A stretch of 64,000 nt of DNA. Source: Cruorifilaria tuberocauda (Eukaryota > Nematoda > Chromadorea > Rhabditida > Onchocercidae). The first letter of the stretch is position 1. The number at the start of each line of letters is the position of its first letter. Under the pieces are notes generated by a model, which saw nothing but the letters and a program-made list of their open reading frames with translations, was not told the DNA's origin and searched no databases. This document shows, one piece after another, positions 35,101 through 46,834 of the stretch. The stretch lies in NCBI GenBank assembly GCA_013365365.1, contig JABVXU010000029.1, positions 62,001 through 126,000 on the forward strand, in the 5' to 3' direction. The position numbers and the translations under genes are program-made.

Positions 35101-38100
35101 ATATGTCGTAATAAAGTGATAATATTCTATTTGTCAACTACTTCCTAAATTGTATGATAAGTATTATTCAGCTACTGTTCAATATTATTGATTTCATTGC
35201 AATTAAAATGTAATTTGCGATTTCCGTTTCATGCGGACGTGTGTTGTGGTTTGTTGATAAACTTAGATAAAATAATTTAAATGATAAAAGAGAAATAACG
35301 AAAAGATGTTTGAAGGAGAAACGTCAAATAGTTCAAGTTTCTGTAACCTTAACCCAGATAGGAATCACTGTACAGAGAAGCTTCGAACGGAGATGGAGAG
35401 AGAGAGAGGGAGAGAGAAAAAGAAAGAAAGAAGGAGAGAAAGAGAAAGAGAAGACGTCATCTCATTAAATAATGAATAATTTCGAAATTAATCACTACTA
35501 AACTCATAATTAGTCTACTCGAATCTTATCAAAAATTTAAATAATTAATTAATTTCGCTTTACCTCCAACATTCTCAGATATTTTCTTCAACTTTTGCAT
35601 GAAATATTGCCGTTATCAGTGCGCAAATTACCCTCTGATTTCATTGCAGATGACCTTCGAACTGAAATTTCTTGACCAATCCCTCTTTATGACAACAACT
35701 ATTTCTCCCTTTTTTCTCTACTTATCCCTTCTTCTCTTTCTCTTTCTCATTAACAGGCGGTAATATCACAGAAACCGCTTTTAAACAATGCCAAACTTCA
35801 CAAATAAAAAGAAAACAAGAAACCCAAAGACGCAATTTCTATTAATTTAATACATTTTCAATTCAATAATCAATAAATAGCTTAATTAGTATCGAAAAAA
35901 GCTGAAGAAAAAAAAGAAATTACTTACCTATCTGAGTATAAGAAATATTCCTTTATCAAATTATCAAATATTATTATCAAATTATGTAATTATCAATATT
36001 ATTGAATTGATAAAAATAGAAACAATAATTTCCATAATTTAATTTCATTTAAATATAATTAGAAAACCTATCATTTACTCTCGAAATATTTAAAAATGTA
36101 ATTATACAATATGGAAAAAGATGAAAACTAATTATGTAAAAATTATTTATGATAAATCATAAACTTATCCTATTATATCGTAATCAAAAGGTATTTCAAA
36201 TATTTTGAAGTCAGAAAAAGTTATAAATAATTTCTTAACTTCGAAACCAAAACAAAAAAATGTCACTTATAAATAAGTTATAAATGATAACTTTACGTGT
36301 TTCTCCTTTGTTAATAAGTTCTAAATCTTAAGCTTTATCAATCATTTTTGAACTTTTGTTTAAGCAATTATGAATGATTGACATAATCGGCGCTAATAAT
36401 GATAATCACTTTTGAATGAAATTTTCATAAATGTTTCAAAAACCGGAAATTTTTGTTCATCGTTCCAACAAAACATAAGCGAAACTTACTTTCTGACATT
36501 AAACGACCAGAATGAAACATTTACTCATAAATATAAATGATAAATTGATGTGAAAATCAAAACACAGGTACAAGAAAACATACATAAACATGTATGATTG
36601 GAATGATTTTTAAGTGAAATTCTCAGGAACAACTAATTTACTTAGAAGTTAATAAAGCTTTTTCTCTTTTTTACAGCTTTTATTTGTGCTTATAATACTC
36701 GAAGGAATGAATGGATGATAATTTGAAATTTTTATTCAATGTAGAATGTTATTTATTATAAAAAATTCAATGTAATTAGTAATTTCATCAATTACTTTTA
36801 TGGTTAAGCATTTGCTTCTTTTCTTTTAAATAAGTTAACAGTTTGTTCTTTGTTTTTGCATGTGTTTTTATAAATAAGAAAAACTATTAAAAAAACTGAT
36901 AAATACCTATGAATTCAATAAAGTTTACAAAAAATTAAAATTCTTTCAAAATATTAAAATATAAAAATATGAGAAAATAAAAATATTAAAATGACTAAAT
37001 TAATTAAATTATTATCAGTTTGATTAATTTAAAGCAAAAAATGCAATGAAAATAGTGATAATACGGAAAGATCACTTCACTGAACAGAATCAGAAGCTCA
37101 TTCTATGTTAAATGTATATGTGTACTTTGTTTTCTTTATCTATTTACGATTGATATTTATGATTAGGAATGAAATTGAGTCTAATTGATTAAAATTTATA
37201 TTAATTAACTACAAGACAGAAATTTAATTAGCTAGAATTCAAATTTATGAATCAATGCAAATAACTGATGCATTCATTTCCTTCAAATTGATATAGCAAT
37301 TACTTTAATCTTTTCAATCAATGAACTGATTAGCAATCAATCATTTCAAACCAGTCAAAGAAACAAAAAAAAGGTAAAGAAATTTTTTTGGGAAAACAAA
37401 TGCAACAGGTTACTTTCAAGTAACCACCCAATTTTACTCAATTATAAATATATGATAAATAAGAAAAAAAGAAAAATTGAACTTTATTTCTCATGAAAAA
37501 TGAAAGATTAGTTTTTTAGTTTGTCAAACAAATTTTAATTCCATTACCTAAAAGAAGCAAAAAAAGATAAAAGATTCGGTAAGAATTAATGAAAATAAAG
37601 TAAGTTACGTTTTTTTGTATTTGTATTGAGAAATCCTTCAACTTAAATTTCATTGAAATATTTGGAACGGAGGAAGAAGTGATCACCTTGTTAATTACTT
37701 GTTTTAATTTATATCCATTTCATCAATTTTATAAAATTAAAGTCAAAGCATTACTCTTCCCGATATCTGTTAATTAGAATTATTAAATAAAATAATGAAC
37801 GATACATCCATTTTTTTTAATTCATAATTTAACTAATAACTGAGCTATAACTGACTAACCTGTAATCCTATCTTCTAAGCTTACTTTTCAACATTCTAGA
37901 AACATTGTTTTTATCATAACCAAAGTTATATTACTATAATATTGAAAATTAAATTAAAAAAAAATCATATTAAAAAATTATATTACACAAATAAATTCTT
38001 AAGTAAATAATATTGTCCATCTTATTCTCAATATTAATCATTAGATTAAAATTATTTTTCATAAATTATCAGCAAACACAAAGGTCACCGACTGCAGCTG

Positions 38101-38739
38101 AATTTTTCTTGGTATTATGAAAAAAACAAATAAAAATTACAAAAGGGGAAGAATAAACTGAAAAAGAATGAATCTTTTTTTCTTTCAAGAGAAAAGTCTA
38201 ATTTATTTCAAATTAATTTCAGTAAATGATTAATTTGCTGATAGTTTCAAGTGAAATCAACAAATTTTCATCGATTTCAAATGAAACACAACAATAAAAG
38301 TAATAGCACTCATAATTTTCATTATTTGAATATAATTCCAAATACGAAAGATGGAGGATATTGCACCTTTACCCATTTCATTACTCTTTCGCATTTATCT
38401 ACGATACTTTATATGACTATAAATAGTAATTTGAATGCTTTGTTTCTAACCTATACTTCTGGAATGCATTACGAATTTTTCAACCTGAACATTCTTCGCA
38501 TTTAATATTGAATTTAAGTGAAAGATATTTTACTTGATTAAACGGATGGTAAGGTTAACCTTGTGCACCGGCATTACACGTATTACACGCTAATTGACAA
38601 TTCTCACTCATCCAGTCCGGATTTGCCGTACATTCACCGATTGATGCCCAAAAGCGGCACCACTGATGTTCATCACAGCAACCATTGGGCAAACATTTAA
38701 ATTTGCTAGTTTGTGGTGATGATAATTGTGGCGCAACTT
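26145..38739 (-). CDS. Secreted ShKT-domain animal haem peroxidase (MLT-7/SKPO-like), first exon uncertain
   Basis: Haem peroxidase of the thyroid/myeloperoxidase superfamily. Nematode relatives such as MLT-7 act in cuticle crosslinking and moulting. Minus-strand exons: 38739-38560 (ShKT), 31025-30844, 30764-30646, 30441-30398, 29822-29579, 29212-29008, 28648-28515, 28195-27952, 27774-27581, 27390-27218, 26719-26602, 26340-26145 (stop TAG). All phases agree. The ShKT module has six Cys ([13 protein letters not shown] to CQLACNTC). Peroxidase landmarks are distal His in QFGQFISHD, catalytic Arg in AGDIRVN, FTREHNR, calcium loop TAFIDAS, proximal His in [23 protein letters not shown] and the end [10 protein letters not shown]. 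With the candidate signal-peptide exon (41975-41930) the protein is 692 aa, close to MLT-7 as I recall it. The positions used for covalent haem linkage in mammalian enzymes are Ser and Leu here. MLT-7 versus SKPO-1 orthology cannot be settled by eye. Confidence 0.92.
31757..31798. repeat. TTTAA pentanucleotide microsatellite
   Basis: Roughly six copies of a TTTAA/TTGAT five-base unit in tandem, inside the large peroxidase intron. Confidence 0.7.
35390..35454. repeat. GA-rich purine tract
   Basis: An almost uninterrupted run of G and A, built of GAGA and AAAG words. A pyrimidine-rich CT stretch lies at about 35703-35749 on the same strand. It lies within the large peroxidase intron. Confidence 0.8.
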
Positions 38740-40410
38740 CTGCAATAATTCTTATTAATTAAATTTCGAAAAAGAAATGAGCTAATTACTTGGTATTTTA
38801 GCTGATTAAATTCTTAATATCAATATCGATCATCAATCAAATCTCTTATCCATCATTAAATATTCTTAATCAGTTATTTCGCTTCTTAAAATATTCAATA
38901 GAAATCGTTCAGCAGTTGATAACTGATAATGTGTTATTCCACCGCAAAATTAAAAAGTGCAATAAAAATATTTGAATAAGTTTTCAAATTATTCGAGAAT
39001 TTAAAGGGAGGGATTTTTGCTTATTTTGAAAGAAAAGGAAAACGCATAATTTCATTCTATCCAATGATTGATGCCTTCACGTTCTCATCCTTTCTGTTTT
39101 CTTTACTCTCACTTACATTTGCATTTAGTCCTATTTGTCTTAAATAAGTTTTTCGGGATATATCGATTGATTCGAAAACATCAAAGAATTGTACAGATAA
39201 CGTCTAACAATTAGCTAAATAAAATTTTGAAATTTTGGTAAGTTCAAAGTGGAAATTCTTGAATCAAAAAGAAAAGTATTTAAAAAATTCTTCCCTTTCA
39301 ATTTAGTTTTAGGAATTATTTTTGAATTCATCGATAAAAAATTAAGAGTTTTTAAGTGTCAACTAATTCTGAAATTCTATATTTCGTTGTATTTATTCGA
39401 AAATATTAAAGATAAAACTTAAAGAACGAGAATTCTGAGTACCATTTTAAAAATTGCAAAGAAAAGGAAGAAAAATTAGAAACGAACCAGTAAGGAATAG
39501 TAAAATGATCTGTAATTGCTGTATGCAAATTTTCCTGATCATTTTTCTTCCGGAAACGAATGATCAACCAGTGAATTTCTACCGTTCTCCAGAAAGGGAA
39601 AACAAAAAGAAATAAAGAAAAGTCAGAAGAAAACGTATACGTTGATTATAGCGCTTATAATACAACGATTACGTTACGTGTTTTTTTCCGAATTATTTTG
39701 AAATTTTCGGATCCGTAATATTTAATGCTGATGATGAGAGAAAATATTTCTTCTTTCAACTTTAGTAATAGTACTTCTGCAACAATTTTCGTCGTTTGAC
39801 TGAAAAATAATTGGTGAATTAACCGGTTTTTGATAATGAAAAAGGCGTTGCATGAAGTTATCAGAAGAAAAAAAAGAGGTAGGAAACTTTGATCACAATT
39901 TAACGATTAATTAATTATGGATATTCAAATTATGCACTGTTTCAAGATTTAAATTTAAAATGGATTTAATTTCCAACATTCTTTCTTTGCACTTTTTTTG
40001 AAGAGGTAAAAGCAATAAAATGAAGAGAAAGTTTCCAAGCAATTTTAACATTTAAGCAAAAAGTTAAGTAATTCCTAGAAACCTCGGGATAATTTCAACT
40101 TTTTAATATGGAAAATATGAAAAGAGAGAGCGAAAAGTTTTTTAAATAAGAATTGATATTAGCCATTAACCAGCTTCAATTTATAATTATTTGAATGAGA
40201 AATTCCAAAAAGCATCTATATAAAACTAAACTATTCCTCAAGAAATTCTCAGATAAGAATGATAAATGATTAATTAATTAATTAATTAGGTAAGTAAGTA
40301 ATTGAAGTAAGAACTGATAATAGAAGAAGCTCGCTGCTTTTGTGACAGCTCCGAGAGAGGTGGCATTCTTTCACTTTGTTCAGTTTCTACAATTCTTTAT
40401 TTAGAAAATA

Positions 40411-40549
40411 CGGGAGTGGGAGGGAAAGAAGAAAGAGAGAGGAGGAAAAAGAGGGGAGAAAGAGAAGGGGAAAAGGTGAGTGAAGAGAGTTCAACTGCTG
40501 TCCTCTCCCTCCTCTCGTCGTCCGTCCTGTCCACCCCTTCTCTCATCTC
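40411..40549. repeat. Purine tract followed directly by pyrimidine tract
   Basis: 40411-40489 is nearly all purine (GGGAGTGGGAGGG, GAGAGAGGAGG and similar words). After a few mixed bases, 40497-40549 is nearly all pyrimidine with CTCTCC and CGTCGTCCGTCC words. It sits about 1.4 kb 3' (plus strand) of the candidate peroxidase intron 1 start's partner ShKT exon, in otherwise very AT-rich DNA. It could form a hairpin or a triplex-type structure. Confidence 0.75.
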
Positions 40550-41929
40550 AATTTAAATAAAGTCAGTTAAATATGCATGAGCAAGAGGATCGAGATGATG
40601 AACCTGAAGGAAGCATTGTGTGTGTGATGGAAAACATACTGAAACATACGATGAAATGAAATGCACTGTGAAAAGGAACATAAATTACAAAGGTAATTAC
40701 AACCGAACTAACAACAAACACAAACAACGTTTAAATCATAACCTTTAAATCAAAAACAACTCTCTCTCCCTGCTTCTAAGAGAGGTCATGAAATAGTTCC
40801 AAGTTGACAGAATTACTTTCTTCCCTCTCCAGTTATCATTACGGAAACGGAATGGAATCGTTGGAATGTTGTTAACATTCACATCACATCTGTTACAGTT
40901 TATATTTATTTCTTTTTACTTCCGTTGCATTTTCATTTATTTATTTTATAGTTTGGATCATTTCATTTAAAATAAATTATTTAAAATTATTAAACTTTTT
41001 TCTTTCTCTTTACTAATTTCTAATGTATTTCAGGTGCAAATGCAAATTATTTCAACTTATCAAATTATTTTTTATTAATAATTTTCTAACTAGCATAATT
41101 AATGTTTTAATATTCCATTTTATCATTTATCATTCATTATCATCGAGAATAAGCGTATTTGTTTATTTACGGTGAAAACCCATTCAACAGAATTTCAACA
41201 GTAACGCGAGAACAATAGAAGCAATAATAAATAACTTTTCAATTAATGAAAAATTCGTCCAGTCGAAAGGGAAAGGTAAAAAATTGAAAGAAAAAAAACA
41301 AAAAATTTCTGTCAGAAAACCATTAACTTATCACATTTGTTTCAAATGAAAGATCAAATTTAAGAAAATCTGAAAAAATCAATAACTCATTGCTCCTTTT
41401 AACATTGAATAATTTTAAAGATGAAAAAGAAGAAGCAGAAGTATTAGCATATTGGATTTACTACAGTGTTGAAAGGTTTTTCAAATTCTTCATATTTAAA
41501 ATTTATTTACAATCAAATTGAATATCTAAGTTGAAAGATAGGTTATTTAGTTTACAGATTAATAGTAATATATGAATAAAATTGCTTATAGCATGGTAAA
41601 ACTAAAAACTTTAAAATTTCTTTAAAAATAGAATCTTTACTAAATACGTCAAAAAATAAGTCAATTACTGAATGATAATGATTCTTTTGCAATGATTTAC
41701 CCATCGATAAAGATGATTATTTGGTATGAAGAAATAACTGAAGATAGCGATTTAACAGGGTGTCATGAAAGTCGTTTGAAATTTAGAATTTGATTCACAG
41801 ACAATTTATTCGTCATTGTGAGGTTTGCTCCTTGAATATGAAGAAGAGTTCCTCGTTTTTGGTTAAGGACTTGATTTTGCAATATGCGCCAATATAAAAC
41901 TTTATTGATGGGAAAGTGAGTACAGCAAC

Positions 41930-41975
41930 CAGTTAATAGGGTGATTGTTACTGCAACTGAAGCTACTTTTATCAT
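41930..41975 (-). CDS. Candidate first exon (signal peptide) of the peroxidase gene
   Basis: Minus-strand ATG at 41975 follows a TTACTAG acceptor by seven bases and encodes MIKVASVAVTITLLT, a hydrophobic secretion-signal-like start. A GTTGCT donor after 41930 leaves phase 1, which is exactly what the ShKT exon at 38739 needs, giving LLT-E-VAPQL. With it the whole peroxidase model is 2079 nt, a multiple of three. If the donor is not used, the frame continues to a stop at 41763 and gives a 71-residue secreted peptide of no known family. The true first exon of the peroxidase may lie elsewhere. Confidence 0.35.
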
Positions 41976-42269
41976 TTCTGATCTAGTAATTTGACAAGGT
42001 ATAAAAAAAAAGTAAATATGATAATTTAGTAATTTGATAAGGTATCGCAAGACAGTAAACATGACAGTCACAAAGTTGGAGTTTATATTACGAGAGACGT
42101 AATTGAATTTAAAATAAAGGTTACTGTAGGAAGAAATGAGATATGCTAGTTATAAACAATATCAAACTTCTTCACTTTTATAATAATCTTTCTTACAAAA
42201 ATTTCAATAAAGGAAATTATTAGTTTAATTATTTGATCCAGTTTTTAAATTTAAAAAATTTTCAATTTT

Positions 42270-42314
42270 CGGATATTCCAACACAAGAGTGATGACTATT
42301 TACCTATTTCTCTA
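42270..42314. repeat. Direct duplication, copy A (partner 42742-42786)
   Basis: 45 bases beginning CGGATATTCCAACACAAGAG match 42742-42786 with about four differences, the last 19 or so bases being identical. The homology extends weakly about 25 bases upstream of each copy. The copies are 472 bases apart. Confidence 0.8.
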
Positions 42315-42741
42315 TTTCTATAAATAATTTTTAATTAAAATTAATTCTTCTTTGTAAATTAGAACATAATTTGTGTTTGAATAATTTACTTGATGTTTGA
42401 AAAATTATAAAATTATAATTTACTTCAGTTTATTTATTTTATTATTTGCATACGTAAAGTAGACATAAAGTAAAGTGAAGCATATATGAAGTTTGAAGGA
42501 ATTTGAAATAAGCTATGTATCATATTTCAACTAATCAGATCAATTACGCATCAAATTAATCAAAAATAAATTATTAAAAAATTCAGAGGTATCAAATTAA
42601 TGTTCAGCTGATATGACTCACAAAATATATCAGAATATTTGCTGTTCTCAACGAACAAATAATTTACAAAGCGATGTTATAGTGTTATGCAAAATCGAGA
42701 AATTAAAAAAAATTTGTTTTAATTTAAAATTTTTACGTTTC

Positions 42742-42786
42742 CGGATTTCCCAATACAAGAGTAATGACTATTTACCTATTTCTCTA
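42742..42786. repeat. Direct duplication, copy B (partner 42270-42314)
   Basis: Second copy of the 45-base direct repeat, in the same orientation, beginning CGGATTTCCCAATACAAGAG. Confidence 0.8.
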
Positions 42787-45700
42787 AAATAAAAAAATTC
42801 TCGACTAATTCTTAACATCAATTATCAGTTTAATTAATTCAATTAATTTAACAATTTCTTCTTTCTGCTTGATTGATATGATATTAATGAAATTGAAGAC
42901 ACAATGATGATGTCATGCTTAATAATATTATTTCACAAATGTAATCTCATTTATAAAGTTTTTTTACATTCTCAGCTTATTCTTCTGATTAATTATTCAT
43001 TTGTGTAACCAATATTGTGTAATTTATACGATTTTTATTTGTATTTGCATGAATAGTGCACTTTTTTCCCTTTTATATTGCAATGAAATTCGCTAACAAT
43101 TATTTGTTTAATAATTATAATAGTAATATTTGATGATTTCAGGACAGAATTACGATCAAATTCTTGATCACTTTAGCTTTTTTTCTCAGTTTAATATAAA
43201 AAACAAGTTTATTGGATGCTTTTATTCATTTCGAAATAATTAATATTGTATTTATCTCATATTAGAAATTAATAGTTAAAGTCGAATTATTCAACACTGA
43301 AGTTAGAATACAGTAACTGAAGAAACAATCGAACTGTACTGTCAGAAAGAACAATCGGACATCTCCAAAAGCCAAAAAATTAATCTTATAATAAACCATC
43401 CATTTCTGATAAAAGAAGTTATTTCATGTATCAGTTTTCATACGATCATGGAAATGTTGATTTCGGATTATAATTTTAAGCCATTTTGTCCTTACAATAA
43501 TTTTGCCCTTACATCATTACAATGGCATATCAAGTATTTTATCAATAATTACAAAAGATGTAGTAAAAGTGGATTTTGCCAGGCTTCATCAATGTTACTA
43601 AATTTAAAATACAGGGAATAAGAAAAAGAGACAGAGATAGAAAGTCTGGAAAAATTAAATGATTACTTATATGAAAAGATAAATGAATTAAATTGAAATT
43701 GAACTAAAGAAATTTAACCATCAGAAAATGGCATTTATACAAGAGATATTTTTATTAAGAAATAAAGTAAAAGTAGTTTTTTCTAAAAATCAATAAATTA
43801 AAAAATTTTTTGTATTTATCGAAAATTTCATTATCAATATTGCTTTAATTACGACGATTAAGTTTTGTTTTTAATAAATCTATTTGAAATGACTCTGAAT
43901 GATTTATCATTTCTTTCATTTTTCAATGAATTTCATTTCTCTTCCCAATCATTCAAATCATTCATTAACGTTTCATTTCACTCTCTTTACATTCAATTTC
44001 TAATCACAAATTTATTCATTTCAATAATCAAAAAAGATTTTTGAAATTTTGATTTCATTTCCTTTTTCGTTTCTTATCAAACAAACCTGAAAATTGAAAG
44101 AAACCTGCACATTATTTTAATAAGCAAATTGCGATCGCACAAGTTTTTCACACTAATCATTTTAGAATTACTGATTGATATCAGTGAGAGATATTGGTAC
44201 TACTCGATTTTTTCCTTTCTACGATTTACCTGAATAGCTATATAAATGCTTTTTTAATCAAATTTGAAATGCAATAGAAATATAAAGTATAATGATAATT
44301 TATAATTTAATTTAATGATTCATTTTATTGATAATTTAATGATATATTCAGACTGTTTTGAAATTAATATGATAATTATAATATTTAATTTCTTCCAGTT
44401 TCACCATTTTATTGCTAGAAATAATCAAAAACTACAAATTTCATTTAAATATTTCAATTAATTATCTTTTGCAGAACAATGATATTTCATGATAAAATCT
44501 CAGATTATTTGATATTTCTTTACCTAACTGCAACTTATATCCGATCGTAATTACATTGCAATCCTTTTAGCATTTTAATAAAGTGATTAATTAGAAAACA
44601 TTCTAAACCATTAACGAAACCATTTCTAAATTCGTTAGAGTAGCTTATGCCATTACTGCTGTTCGTTTTATTGAAGTTTGATTTTATGTATTTTACAATC
44701 AATTAAGTTTTCAATTTAAGTTTGATTGATTATTAAGAGTTATAAAGAATATAAAAATTTAATTAAATTTTTAAATCGTTTGAATTCTGAATAATTGCAA
44801 TGCTTTATTACATCCTAACTAATACTTTCATATTTCCTTTTCTTCCATTTGCACTTTTGCTTCTGCTAACATATGATAGCAACTTGGGAAAAAGGTAAGT
44901 TTGAAAAATTTATTGCATGGATAAATTATTACAGCGTGACAAGTTTCAATTATTTCTATTTTAATTTAATTTTTTTTTTTTGAATAGAATTTTGTACAAT
45001 TTTGGACTTTTCTTTTTTTTAAATTTCATGACGAATGTAAAGTTTAATGGGTTATTTAGGCAACTTTTTTTTCTCTTAAATTTTTCATTTGACTTTTCTT
45101 TTTCATTTAGTGGAAATAGAATGCCACGAACTTCACTGGAATTTGGAATTTAGCGTTAACTTTTTTTTTCCCTTTCGTCACTTTCTTTTTCTTTGCTTTA
45201 TTTTTTAAATTATTGTTTAACAGAATTTTATCAGTTGAAAAAAATATTTTCAAAGATAAAAATGTCATCATTTGATTTTTTTTCTTTCATTTTTTTTTGC
45301 TTTAACAAGAATTTTTGGAATTAAAATTCTTTCTTTTATTATTTATTTTTTATTTTGTTTCAACAAATTTCCATCATCAATGATAAGAGTGTGATAGTTG
45401 CTACTCAATACAAGTTTCAGTTCATAAGTAAACAAATATTAAACAGTAGTATTGTGCTAATCAATATATCACTTATTGTTCATATCTGCTTTAAAGTTTT
45501 CGAAAATAAAAAGAAACACTTGAATTATTGCAAGAAATATATTACTACCAATAATCAAGAAAAATCGATTTAATTATGAATTTTAATTTTGAATGATACA
45601 AAATGAATTTGAAATGATTCACTATTTTAAATCGCATTCTTTCTTTACCTATCACATGAAAAAGTGAATGATAACTATAATCACATGACCAAATTGCTAT

Positions 45701-46368
45701 CACGAAATGCAAAAAAGAGAATTAGAACTTTGGATTTGTTTGGTTATAGAAGTTTGCAAAATTTAATCAGTCATATCAAAATCCTAACTAATTAAAATGA
45801 CAGTTGTATGTATCACTGCTGAAATACTTTCAACTAATCACATGATTGCTAGAAAAGATAAGCTATAGCAACATTTTCCAATATCACTTAAAGAAGTTTC
45901 AAAAATATCAATTAGAATTTCTTTCTGCAAAACTGAAGTAAAATTTAAAAAATTTTTAGCAAAAATTCAATTTTAATTTCATCAGCAATGTGGAAGAATA
46001 ATTTCTGAGATAGAAAGATCGAAATAATCTAAAATATATTTAATGAATCAATTTTACCTATCAATTAAGTAAGGCGTTTCATGATTTGAATAGACTGATG
46101 TAAGGACAAATTCAATTTTGATTAATTTAGGTAAAAGAAATGAGGAAGAGAAAAGAAACTTTTTAATTGTGAATTGTTCAAGAGACGTCATACTTCATTA
46201 GTAACAAAATAAAGATTAGAATATAAAAGTACTTTAGTTCATTATCACAAAATGAAAAGTCATAAATTCGAATTCCATTGAAAATTGCATTCTTTCCTTA
46301 ATGCTTTCAGCATTTTCTCTCCTAGTTACAGTCTCTTCGATCATTAATCCGTCTTTCTGATATCTTCA

Positions 46369-46570
46369 TGATATGATGATTATCAACAAGACCGGAAGCA
46401 TGCAATTCTTATGAAAGTACAGTAATATGATGACTATGAATAAATGAAGCATTGGACAGTCATGGAATCCTAATAATATGTTAATTATAAATGGACGAAA
46501 CATTAAACTACCATGAAATTCTGATGATTTATTGATTATAAATAGAAATTGGAAATTATCATGTAAAAGC
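46369..46570. repeat. Degenerate minisatellite, about four units of 48-56 bases
   Basis: Units starting near 46369, 46424, 46472 and 46524 share the order: ATGATnATTAT-like block, AAA(T/G)GAA-type block, then CATGnAATnCT. Units differ by substitutions and small indels, so the array is old. Confidence 0.5.
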
Positions 46571-46752
46571 TTCCTTTATTTCTATTCAAGAAAACAATTG
46601 ATCGGATAATTTCGTCCCAACGATAAATTTCAAAAATAATACCTAATGTTTTCGAAATCTCAAAGATAATACAAGTTGTACAAGATAATACAAAATTGAA
46701 ATCATGGAAAGTTATTCTTGCTTCATTTTTAGCATATATAGCAAAGAATTTA

Positions 46753-46834
46753 GAGGTAAGGGAGAGGTAAAAGAGGAAAAAAGGGAGAGAGAGGGAGAGA
46801 GAGAGAGAGAGAAAGGGAAAAATAAAAAAGAAAT
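46753..46834. repeat. GA-rich purine tract with (GA)n core
   Basis: A purine run with an uninterrupted GAGAGA core around 46795-46812. A TC-rich pyrimidine run follows at about 46860-46902. Together they repeat the purine-then-pyrimidine arrangement seen at 35.4 and 40.4 kb. Confidence 0.8.

Larger units (their letters stand above)
31026..38559 (-). other. 7.5-kb intron separating ShKT exon from peroxidase exons
   Basis: The ShKT exon ends in phase 1 (CAA G|GTTAAC) and the next recognised exon starts with the two bases that complete a GAT codon, so the two can be joined directly. The stretch between is AT-rich, with a pentanucleotide tract at 31757-31798 and a GA tract near 35.4 kb. No further ShK-like or other exon was seen. 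The remaining introns of this gene are 75-860 bases. Confidence 0.55.

Noticed and set aside
45355..45573. 72-residue plus-strand frame in the AT-rich gap
   Set aside because: Composition driven by A/T, rich in Ile/Lys/Asn, with no splice-supported structure and no recognisable motif.
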